The notes under the pieces were generated by a model, which ran no database searches, was not told the origin of the DNA, and saw only the letters and a list, made by a program, of their open reading frames with translations. Shown here in pieces: positions 21,065 to 30,834 of a stretch of 48,290 nucleotides of DNA; the first letter of the stretch is position 1, and each line of letters starts with the position of its first letter. A program made the position numbers and the translations under genes. Origin of the DNA: Sistotremastrum niveocremeum HHB9708 (Eukaryota > Basidiomycota > Agaricomycetes > Sistotremastrales > Sistotremastraceae); contig KV419406.1 of the NCBI GenBank assembly GCA_001630475.1, positions 214,048-262,337 of the forward strand, in the 5' to 3' direction.

Positions 21065-21844
21065 CACGCCATCACATCATATCGGATTGTCCGGGCTGGG
21101 GATGCCGCCGTTTGTTTCTTGTACAGCCGCTAGTCGATTTGGCCTTTCGGCGACAACTGATGGGCTCATGGTGCGTTTAAATCTACGTCTCTCTGTCCCT
21201 CGTGAGCTGAGGAAGTCATATAGACCTACCCGTTTAAATCACGGTCGAGGACAACCACCTTCAAGGATGTCCTCGACACAAGCTGCGCCTGGTCAACGCC
21301 GGCGCGGCCTTCTGCGTGGCGTGGCGACACGCTGGTCCCAGAAGACACGGAAGCGTCCTCTGCCCTCCAAATGCAAACCGTCTCACATCCGTACATGTCA
21401 GTGCCCACACTCTTTGAATTTCTTCGTCTCACAATGCTGGACAGCATCAGCTCCGCTTTGCATCAGTCTTCGGCCACCCATGAATGCTGATGGGGCTGCA
21501 TTGACAGCCATTCTGGATGCAGCTAGATTGACGTCTATTGGTCCTACGCTCGGATACCGCTTGTTATTTGGTCCACCCAGCTTGAGATTAGTACATATAG
21601 GCACATGTCTCAGGCTCATGTGTACGAATATTACTTCAGTGCATCCCGATGCCGATGCCCTCTCCTGATGTACTCAAGCTCCTCATCAGATTGAGCAAGG
21701 TGGCCTGATACATTCTCTAGTGCTGGGGTGGGCACAGGGCTAGCACGAGCACAACAGTAATATCACGTGCGGACGATCCGGTGGCTGCAAGACGCGCTGG
21801 CGAGTCCGACGCGTCCCTTTTGACCATCGCCACCAGTGCTCGAG
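21065..21844. other. intergenic, no gene recognised
   Basis: A plus-strand open stretch (21087-21668, 193 codons) lacks an in-frame ATG near its start and is rich in Arg, Ser and Pro with no domain I know. I leave it unannotated. Confidence 0.4.
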
Positions 21845-22015
21845 ATGGATCCATCCAAACCTGACGATTTATTCCCTTTGTTCCCTCTTACTCTTGTGCG
21901 TCCTCTTAAATAATGACTGGAATTAATCAAATGCTAATCGTCTCAACAGATCACCTCCTGCTTTTCACTGATATATAGATGTTCAAAATACATGTATACA
22001 TGGGCTTTATACTAA
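21845..22015 (+). CDS. possible 38-residue two-exon ORF, unrecognised
   Basis: ATG 21845 opens [17 protein letters not shown] (exon 21845-21895). A 54-nt intron follows with gtgcgt donor, gctaat branch-like motif and caacag acceptor, then 21950-22015 ending WALY and TAA. Its stop codon overlaps, on the opposite strand, the last codon of the PPWD1-like gene. Short and without a recognised family; the clean intron is the only support. Confidence 0.2.
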
Positions 22016-24567
22016 ACCCCAACCGATACATTAACAATCTTAATATCCTCGTAAGGTTTATCTGCTTTGTTAGCTCTGACGTTCTCAATCGCATGAACCA
22101 CTTCAAATCCTTCTGTCACTCTCCCAAATATAGTATGTTTTTTGTCAAGCCATGGCGCTGGAACAACGGTTATGAAGAATTGTGATCCATTCGTGTTTTT
22201 GCCAGCGTTGGCCATGCTTAGTGTATAAGGCCTACAATTGGTCCATGTTGTCAGTAAAGAATCGGACAAAGAGGAGATGAGGGCTGACCGGTCGTGTTTG
22301 AGATCGTCAGAAAACTCATCTTCGAACTCTCGTCCCCAGATCGAATCACCTCCTGTACCGTCACCCAGCGGGTCACCGGTTTGTATCATCTATACATCCT
22401 TAGCATCCTGTCGATAGACAGTCGGAGGGGGCGCACGAATTTTGGAATGACACGATGGAAGATTAGGCCATCGAAATAGGACGATCTTGCATGTCCCACG
22501 AAATTCTCAACAGCTTTCGGTGCTTGATCCGGGAACAAATTGACGTGAATATCACCCAATGTCGTATGGATAGTAGCGGAATATGCGACGGGCGCAACTC
22601 CAGTGCCTTTGACAGGTTGTGTCAGGGCGATCTTTTGTTCGTCTTGTGTTGGACGTTCGTTGAAGACGTCGCGATCCCCGCCGCCTTTTGCGTCTCTGAT
22701 ATCGAGGTGAGTTATCTGTCAGGGGATATCGATCGGCAACGTACTCAGGTCCGTAGGTTGTGAACATGTAGAACCGTTGGCGTTTGAAGGCGGTACAGAA
22801 GAGGGTAGGATCGCGAACCGCTCGCTCGGCCAGCAAGGGATTATCGGAGGTTGCAAGTGCCTAAGACCATGAATCAGACTCAGCCTTTGTATCAAAAAGA
22901 AGGTCGGCCTACAATTGTACTGATGCCCTGTTTGGCAGGAGCACCTTGATACAAGCTGAGATCTAACCATCTGTTGGTCTCATCTTTGCCGAGTAACCTC
23001 GACACCCTATTCGTGACAGTATTGACCACTACGAACGAGTTCAGCTACAAAACAGTGACATGCAACAATCAGACGACGCACCTTTGATGCCCAACAACGT
23101 AGGATAGATCACAAAGTTCCCACTCTCATCCCAAACGACATTGATAGTTCGCATGCTCTTTTCGTCACTCTCCAACTCTCTCTCCATCGCTAATCTTCTT
23201 CCAAACTCCATGTCTTCCACTTTATACACCGCGGTACCAGCTTGTTGCATCTCCTGAATCGCTGATAATGATTCATCATACTTCCGAAGGAGCTTTCCAG
23301 TTATGAAGTTGAAGACGCGAATTTGACGATCGGGATAGGAGAAAGTTGCGAATTGCGCAGAGTCCGGCGAGAAGGTGATGCAGGTCGGAATACTTCGGCT
23401 CTTTTGTAAAGTTAATATGGGGTCACATGTGGATAAAACAAGAATTAACCTTTTTGAACTCGTATAAGTCGGTTTTGCTTTTGTACTGCCACAGGCCAGG
23501 GATTTTGGGAAGGTCGAATGGTTCGCGAGGTTGCCAATACTCGACGAAACCAGATATATCTGCAGACACAACCGTGTCAAAACGATCGGAATACTAGTTT
23601 CGTCCATAAGAGAAGGTCTACTGAGGAACTAAGGGCAACGTACAGTCATGCGATGGACTGGTGACTTGTGGAGGCTTTCAATCGTCTCTATCGGAGTGCC
23701 ATCGCCTCTTCCATCAAAAATTTGAATTTTTCCAGAGTTTGCATCGGAGCTGTGTCCATGTGATTAGGAAGGGGAGAGGTACTATGGACGTGAACTCACA
23801 CCGCCAACAACCCTCTTGCTTCGCCACGCTTCTGCACCCAACAACAAGCTAGTGGAGTGAAACCTAATTTGAGGATGCTAATCATATCTAGAAATGAATA
23901 AAGCTGAGCTTCCACCTTCACCAGACTGATTGCCAGAGATACACACCAAAATTGACGACATCAAAAACTTTGGCCTGTCCGTCTTCTGCAACGCTAGCGA
24001 ACAAAAGTCCGTCTGAGCTCGCAGCTACAGCCACAATAGGTGCTAGATGAGCGCGATAGTGTTTCACGAATTCGATCCCAGTCGGTTGTTTCTTCCAAAG
24101 TTTCAAATGGCCATCGACAGAAGTAGTGATGATGAATTCGGTTCTGCAGAGGGCGGAGATGTCCTGTAATTATACATCTGAAGAGGCACAGCGACGTCGC
24201 CCGAATTTGCTTACTTTGTAACGGTCACGAAATTTAATACATCGCGGTGCATGAAGCTTTTTGAGTATCGGTCGGCGCTCGGGAGATGTTCGAGGAAGAC
24301 TTTTTCGTGTGGCAGAACTGGCAGATATTTAGGGCGAGCTCTTCACTAATTGTGAGCGAAGAGATGAGTACCTTTTCGCTTCTTGTGAGGGGCATCGATT
24401 GCGCTTATTGGCATTGGGCCAATGTCCCCCTCGTCGTCGTCTTCTTCTCCATTCTCTCCTGAAGTATGCTCTGGTGCGGGGGCTGGCCCAATCTCTTCAG
24501 AAGAAGCACGTCCGTTTGACGCGTCGTCTTCGCGTTCGCGTTTGCCCAAAACTGAGCTGTCCGCCAT
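22012..24567 (-). CDS. PPWD1: WD40-repeat cyclophilin, peptidyl-prolyl isomerase (PPWD1 orthologue)
   Basis: Twelve exons (24372-24567, 24215-24317, 23947-24143, 23800-23887, 23644-23749, 23450-23593, 23082-23400, 22913-23028, 22745-22860, 22437-22695, 22289-22389, 22012-22231) give 654 residues, the length of human PPWD1. The acidic N-terminus ends in [22 protein letters not shown] repeats follow ([46 protein letters not shown]-type strand). [14 protein letters not shown] and then [13 protein letters not shown] match the linker of the human protein. The C-terminal cyclophilin domain has [22 protein letters not shown] and [11 protein letters not shown], so the catalytic Arg and the cyclosporin-contact Trp are present. 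Family members are nuclear and found in catalytic spliceosomes. The exon-2 acceptor at 24318 was chosen because it restores KKRKVL. An intact, probably constitutive gene. Confidence 0.94.
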
Positions 24568-24903
24568 GCCTTCCAGTCAGAATGAGTTGATCAGTTGAAG
24601 CCGTCGACGGAGTCTCGGAGTCGGAGTCCGAATCACTATTCGGCATTCCATGCCGGCCGTCGCATACACAATACAGTAGATAATGACTATCTGGGTATCT
24701 CTTTATGCAGTGACTGTCATGCATCGGTGGAAGAAGCATGAGATATCTAATAACAAAAGAGTCGCCGAGATAGCAGACCTTGAGTCTTACGAAAGGGGGA
24801 GATTATCAGGTTTTCTTCAAATTCATTGATCAAGAAAACATTTCTTTATACAAGATTCAATTCCAGTAATACCCAGCGTTCTTCAGATATAGCGACCATT
24901 TGA
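24568..24903. other. intergenic between two minus-strand genes
   Basis: 336 bp between the stop of the 76-residue protein gene and the PPWD1-like start. No gene or repeat seen. It must hold the promoter of the PPWD1-like gene. Confidence 0.5.
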
Positions 24904-25284
24904 TCACTTGGAACCCTGAGACGAGCCTCCACTCGGGGGAGTATAGTTGCTGTAGCCATTCCCATTGTTGTAATAAGTAGAGCCATTGGCATTGCTGTAG
25001 TAGTAAGATCCATCCCTGCGAAGATAGGGCGCGTCGGATTAGCAAAAATGGATTGCTACTCGAGAATGAAGTGGAAAAACTTACGTATTGGAGTAATGAT
25101 ACGCATGAGATCCTGAATAGTCACGAGTACAATAGTGATTACCCTAATGGCAAGGTGGCATCAAGCATCAAGTATGATAACCATGGATTACTAGAAGTCA
25201 GAGTGAAACGCAACGCGAGCATACCGAACTGTTGGTGCCAGAACTCTTGTGGCTGTAACCACCGGAAGATGAAGATTTAGGCAT
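24904..25284 (-). CDS. small Ser/Gly/Tyr/Asn-rich conserved fungal protein, 76 residues
   Basis: Three exons (25225-25284, 25085-25143, 24904-25015; introns 81 and 69 nt) give MPKSSSSGGYSHKSSGTNSS, then GNHYCTRDYSGSHAYHYSN, then tandem Tyr/Asn repeats DGSYYYSNANGSTYYNNGNG, ending GSSQGSK. I recognise this layout (GTNS.GNHYC.RDY....YHYSN.DGSYYY) as a short orphan family widespread in filamentous fungi, with no known function. It has no signal peptide or membrane segment and is low-complexity, single-cysteine and likely disordered. The three exons join in frame with good donor and acceptor sites. It would be missed by ORF-length filters because no exon exceeds 112 nt. Confidence 0.75.
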
Positions 25285-25820
25285 GATAAAAGAACTGTTT
25301 TGATAGGTGAGATGCTCGAGTTTGGGTGAGAACAAGAGAGATATCGGAACGAGCCGCACATCTGTATTTCCTTTATAGCTCTCATTGTGAGCGCTTATCC
25401 CCGTATTGCCCAATTTTAATCTTAACGAGCCAAACGCTGTAACCTATGCGGCATGTCATCTTGAAAATCTTCATAATATTCACATTGGGGCATATCACTG
25501 ATAGCATACTGATGTTCAACTCATCACACATTGAGATATCTTGCTGCAAGTTTTTCGGGGTTTATAATGGTCGAGAGCATCCCTCTGATCGTCAAACCAA
25601 ATAATATATTCGCCCCACTACATTCACAGAATCTGTCGGCACTTTTACTGCACATGTGTAAACGATGAGTTCGAATATTAAGATGACATCATGCTAGTAA
25701 TACAAATATTGGACCATAACTTAACTTATATCAGTGAAAGCGCACTATCATACAGTACAGCAACGCATTTTTGTCACGCAATATTGTCAACGCCAGCAGG
25801 GACCTTGTCCCTGGCGCTTC
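25285..25820. other. intergenic, AT-rich
   Basis: 536 bp between the 76-residue protein gene and the aquaglyceroporin stop. It is AT-rich with many short repeats of ata and atca. It must hold the promoter of the small gene; no gene recognised. Confidence 0.5.
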
Positions 25821-27455
25821 TCATAGCCCTTTCGTGGTGGCGGCGAGCAGTCGTATTTCTATAGCGCCTTCAGAAGCCTGAAAAAGTGATCGGGAAAAAA
25901 CTGACGGTCTGTTAAGGACGCTTTCAGATCCCGTGAAGCAAAAGGTGTCATATATCAAAGCACCCCTGCAACACGATGAGCGAAGTTCGGAAGCATTAGA
26001 TGAGTGACTTACGCCAAAGCGCCAAAAATAGGGCCGAGGATAGGGGTCCATAGCCAATATTGACTACCAGAGGGCGGATCAGCACTTCGAAACAAGAAAG
26101 CGGGTACGACATACTGTCTGTAATTGAATACTTCTCGACCATAGAATATCCAGGTCATTAAGCGTGGGCCAAGGTCGCGGGCGGGATTGATAGCATAAGC
26201 TGTTACCGAGATGTCGACATTGATGTGATCGGCGGCCGCAAACAACATGTGCTTACCTGTATTCATACCAAGACATGCGCCTTCACCTAAGACCAGAATG
26301 AACAGAACCAAAGGGACGAGCCCCGCAGGTGGCGGGCCATTCTTTTTGTCGGTGACAGCAAGAACACCGATCATCAGAAGCGAAGTTGCTAAGAACTTGA
26401 CGCATAAAAGTCAGTCGTATGTCACGCAAGAGAAGAGGCGAGCCGACCTCATCAAAGAAGCAGGAGACTAAGCCAGTCAAATCCGAGATCATGAGCCGGG
26501 ACGATATGTGAATATCTGGAACACCTACCCGAGGTTTCATAGTCCATCTAGATAGAATTAGTAAATGTAGCGTCAGCAGTAGCTGACAACTTACAGCATA
26601 CGTTGCAAACAGTGACGCAGTTCCTGGGACAGTGCGAATGCCTTTCCCTTCGTAGGCATCGAGAGCATGAAAGTAGGTGGCATAAGTCAGAAGTGCACCA
26701 GTGAATGCTCCTAGCACTTGTGCGATGACGTAAATGGGAACCTTGTACCAAGGAAATTCTCGAAACGTAGCAAGAGCGATCGTTACCTAACGGCTAGTTG
26801 AGTTGGGGAGAACCGTCTTCACGGATACAAGCATACCGCAGGGTTTATGTGGCCTCCAGAATAACCGCCCGAGACCCATACACCCATTGCAGTACCCACG
26901 CCCCACCCGAATGATATCGAAAGGTACTCCTTGAGGGCCAGAAATGAGGGACTATGCAAACTCGTGATTAAAGGATATCATCTCACCCCTTTCGGCGTTG
27001 CAGAGACATTCGTATTGGTGCTGAGAACAACTTGACAATCTACGCCATTCCCAAAAATGACCTGGGCTATGCGTCATAGGTCTGGTTCGGGAGAGCGAGC
27101 ATGGTTCATACCAAGATCATCGTTCCAAGAAATTCTGCTGCCGGCTCTCTCAGCCAGTATCTGCATAGGGAAATGTTAGGTTGATAAAGATAGCGAGCAG
27201 TGGAACCCACCGAATTCTGCTCCATCGATTCGGAAATGAAGTGATATGATTTGCGTGCTTATAGACATAGAGACTATGGGGTAGATCTTCTTCCTCATCT
27301 TCGTGGACGGTAGGTGAGCCCTCTCTATGTTCTATGTCCTGTTTGCTGAGATTTCGACCTCGCACCCTCACAATATCGTCCTCAAAAGTGTCATGGTGAT
27401 CACTGGGCTGAGAGGCGGGTTGGAGATCTGTCTTTGCAAGATCTTGTTTGTTCAT
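25821..27455 (-). CDS. aquaglyceroporin (MIP family channel)
   Basis: Eleven exons (27211-27455, 27112-27160, 26987-27061, 26837-26929, 26595-26786, 26529-26547, 26448-26467, 26257-26395, 26115-26199, 26013-26063, 25821-25965) give 370 residues. A hydrophilic N-terminal extension of about 95 residues precedes six membrane helices and two half-helices. The first pore box is [10 protein letters not shown]; the second is AYAINPARD. The Asp after NPAR and the large loop ([10 protein letters not shown] region) mark the GlpF-like glycerol/water branch rather than strict aquaporins. It would move glycerol and other small polyols across the plasma or vacuolar membrane. ATG 27455 is used because the frame upstream starts only at TTG. 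Two consecutive microexons of 19 and 20 nt encode MDYETSVSCFFDE before the fifth helix. The C-terminal tail after LNRP is less certain. Confidence 0.9.
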
Positions 27456-28081
27456 CGGTGCTTTTTGGGGAGGGGTCAAGTGCTGCCCGTGGATATAGTT
27501 CGACGCGATTCGAATTTTGCAGAGGGGAAGGAGTGAGATGGGAAGTTCGTGACCAGGGCCGGTGTGAGAGTATTAATGTATCCACTCCTTCAATGTGGTC
27601 AGCAGGATCGTTTTCGAGAAGGTGGCTCTGACCATGGCAGCTCGGCAGACCACAGAAAGCCGGCTGCTGGCGCGTCACGCACTTGCAAATTATACCAGCA
27701 GTTCGCTGGACTTTGGTTTTCCGTAAGTCCGCAAGCTCTGCTATAACAGAATTTCTCGACTCCCAGCTTTCTGTTGCATAATAGCCTTAGAGTTTAGTGC
27801 GTGTATGACGACACATCCGCTGCCTCAGGCGGCGAGCGGCCAATGATGATGTCAACGGAACGGAATGGATCGGGTCAACTTTCAAGGCAAGCTGTTTGCA
27901 GTTGTTGTTGCGATGCTTGTACATGTATGCGAGTTGGCCCAGTTTGGAATATCAATTATCTGGCCCAAGCCGCCGGCCATCTTCCAGTGCAGCAGGTCAT
28001 ATTACTATATCTACAGATAAGGTATATGTATGATATCCAAAATAACGTTATATATAACACATCTATAGCTGCGCCTGTGAA
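27456..28081. other. intergenic upstream of the aquaglyceroporin gene
   Basis: 626 bp, likely the aquaglyceroporin promoter and the 3' region of the phenylalanine ammonia-lyase gene. No ORF with recognisable content. An AT-rich tract with atatat elements lies at 28000-28065. Confidence 0.5.
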
Positions 28082-30423
28082 TCATTGGGCGGAAGCCAAT
28101 ACATCTAATAGTACGGGCACAATATCCCCGCTGTCGAAGGAAGCATAGATTCTGGAAACTTGTGCGTCGATTTCCTCATCATCGAAAGTAGATCCCTTCC
28201 TGAAAGGAATTTGTAGCGTCTTGCGAACGAAGTGGTACAAGGAGACAGTAGATCCGAGGAGTGGGGCTGCCGTTCCATGTTCGTAGAAATCCGACCGAGT
28301 AACGCGGAAAGATTCGAGCAAAGTTTTGGCCAAGTTTCTTTGCCATATATAAATATCAAAGTGGATCCTCGGTGCTGGCTTATCTTCTAAGAATGCAGTC
28401 ACCTCGGCCAGTAAAGACCGCACGAGAGTCGTGAATCGATCCTTGGAATCCAAATGTGTGGTGTTTCCAAAGGAAACTCGGGCCTGGTTGAAAACCGTTC
28501 GCGTCAATTCGGAGACGAGAGCTTCCGGCTCATCGGGAAAACTCGACCGAAAGCTGGTGGCAATGTCGATCTTCATTTGTGCAAAGAATAATTCGGTTAG
28601 CACACGCAGATCGACTGCTTGGCACAGCGCCCAGATATGATTGGCGTAAATCTGAAGGACAGTCAGATCGTTTGCATGCAAAAGAGACGCGACTGACCAT
28701 TTGGAGACATTGAATAGCAGTGTATGTATACCGGGCCGAGATCATGGCAAGGGAGTTGATGGCCTGGTTATGCATTTCGGCCGATTGGACGTGATTCGTG
28801 ACGGTGTTGCTGACGAATGAAAGTTCTGGTGGGAGGACTATTGTAAGGACATGGCATTTGTTGTACAGAAGAAATAACTGACCGCTGAGATAAGCAGCAG
28901 TCGCCACATCCATGGCTTTCGTGCCAAAATCGATTGAAGGTTCCCAAGCACAGAGATCAGGCGGCAGGCCTCTGTTCATATTGGTATTGTTCAACTCGGT
29001 AAATTGCGCATAAGCTATCTTGCCGAAATGTTGCAATGCTATTCTAGTTTTCTCCATGACCATTGCGACAGACGTCGCCTGGAAGTTGCCACCGTGCAGA
29101 GTGCGGTCTCCTTGTACATCGATTATAGGATTATCGGTGGTGGAATTCATCTCGGTTTCGAGAGTCTTCATTCCCGTTACGAGCTCCTCAAGGTGGGGGC
29201 CAATCCATTGTGGGGAAGTGCGTAGACTATATCGATCCTGTCGAAGAGTCTGGGTGGGGTCGCTCTCGTCATGATAACGAGTTAATTTGCTGTCTTTAAT
29301 CATCGCCCGGCAGTTTCGTGCAACTTCAATCTGCCCGGGATGTGGCCGAGCGATATCTGACATGAATGAATCGAACGACTCTGGAGTGCCTGTCAGGGCT
29401 TCTACGGACATAGCAGTGCATACTTGAGCAACGATTGCGAGTATGTTCGAGTCATGAACCGCTAAAGCGGCTACCGCACAGCTGGGCGCTGTTCCGTTGA
29501 CGACAGCGAGAGCCTCTTTTGGTCCATATTCTAAGGATTGGACGCCGTGTAATGCTAGGGCTTGGCTCGCAGGCATCTGTTTACGCTCGTTGCTAAACCT
29601 CGTTATTCGGATGCTGATATGAAGACTTTTGGAAGCTCACCCTTTGCCACACCAAACACGAACGTGCATTTCGGACGACAGAGTCGCTGCAATATATCCA
29701 AGCGGTGCCAAATCGCCAGAGGCAGAGATAGTCTGGCGAAGAGGGACACATGGAATAATGTCATTAACAAGCAGCTGATGAAGTCCGTGGAGTAGTTCCC
29801 AGCGACAACCCGAGTGGCCTCTCAACAACGCGTTTATGCGGACAAGAATTGCAGCCCTGATCCAGGCTTCCGGGAAGACCAGGGTCGACGGATCAAACGT
29901 GGGGTTATGTGAAGGAACAATCGCTGAAGGAAGCACCCCGCATGCAAGATGCTTTAGAATTGTTCTCTGGAGTTCCGTGCGTTGATTGGTCCTAGTGATG
30001 CTAAGGCCAGTCAGAAGCAAAGTTGATAGAAGTAACGAATATATTTACGCTGTAAGAATAAATGAGAAATATAGTGTATCGAGGGTGCACAGGCACGTAC
30101 CTCGAGCTCCAACTCCAGTGTTCACTCCATACATATTGGCACCTGGACCATCACTCTTCGCTAACACAAAAGCCACAGCCTCATCGACTTTCTTCCGTAT
30201 CTGGAAGTCTTCAGTCAAGAATGAAGACACATTGTATCTAGAAGATAGTCCGATCAGTATGTGGTCAGATTATATATGAATAAGGCCCATGAAGCCTGCC
30301 ATACCTTGCAACCGCAACTACTGCAGCAATGTCCAGGTCGCTGCCTGTCAGGATGACCTGAGGAGAGTCGGAGCGGTGATCGGATGAGCGAGTCCAACAT
30401 CTTCGCACGGTGTCGAGATGCAT
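28082..30423 (-). CDS. PAL: phenylalanine ammonia-lyase (HAL/PAL family)
   Basis: Six exons (30305-30423, 30097-30237, 29641-30000, 28883-29592, 28698-28837, 28082-28651) give about 679 residues. The MIO-forming triad is present in TISASGDLAPLGYIAA. Other hallmarks are MYGVNTGVGA (usually YGV.TGFG), ACGVLPS, GPKEALAVVNGTA, RQDRYSLRTSPQWIGP, TDNPIIDV, HGGNFQATSVAM and SAEMHNQAINSLA. The enzyme deaminates L-phenylalanine to trans-cinnamate. In basidiomycetes this serves Phe catabolism and sometimes secondary metabolism. The N-terminus is shorter than in Rhodotorula PAL, with no upstream ATG in frame before a stop. The exon 2/3 junction is uncertain: the better-looking donor at 30100 is out of phase with exon 3, so I used gtgcct at 30096, giving ...RGTITRTNQRT. 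The fungal consensus GGSADTRT is not reproduced there. Confidence 0.9.
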
Positions 30424-30834
30424 CTTCCAAGTGACTGTAACGAAAGAAGCGGGCGTTGATCCTTCGTCTCTGTGATTCTGATCATTTTAAGCTTTTAGAG
30501 GAGGACAGGGTTCCTGGAAACGAAGTGTGCTTTGCTCCAGATCTGAATCGTTTTTTCTTCCAACTATGTTCCCATGTCGACTCGGTACAACTTCCTGCCA
30601 TGAGGCATCCATACTTAGTACTTTTCGCCGCACCAATGCTGCTTCAAAAACACGTTTCATCTATCTCATCAAGGAACCACCCTGACTCGCCCTGAGCTTC
30701 ATGCGAACTTCGGAAAAATATATTGATGGCCGACACCACTTGCCGCGACTTCGTGATGATATGACACATCCAAGGTCGGGAGGGGCAAAGTCCCGGGTCC
30801 ATTCGATTGAAGCGCCTGAACGAAACATATTTCA
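30424..30834. promoter_or_regulatory. intergenic with PAL promoter and 3' end of the HAM1-like gene
   Basis: 411 bp upstream of the ammonia-lyase start. No coding frame recognised. No regulatory motif that I can name with confidence. Confidence 0.4.

Noticed and set aside
21087-21668. 193-codon open frame on the plus strand
   Set aside because: No ATG near its start, no domain, Arg/Ser/Pro-rich composition as expected from chance in this GC context, and no supporting splice structure.
27801-28148. plus-strand frame beside the PAL stop codon
   Set aside because: Non-conserved, with partial antisense overlap to PAL and low-complexity cysteine runs (CSCCCDACTC) typical of chance frames.
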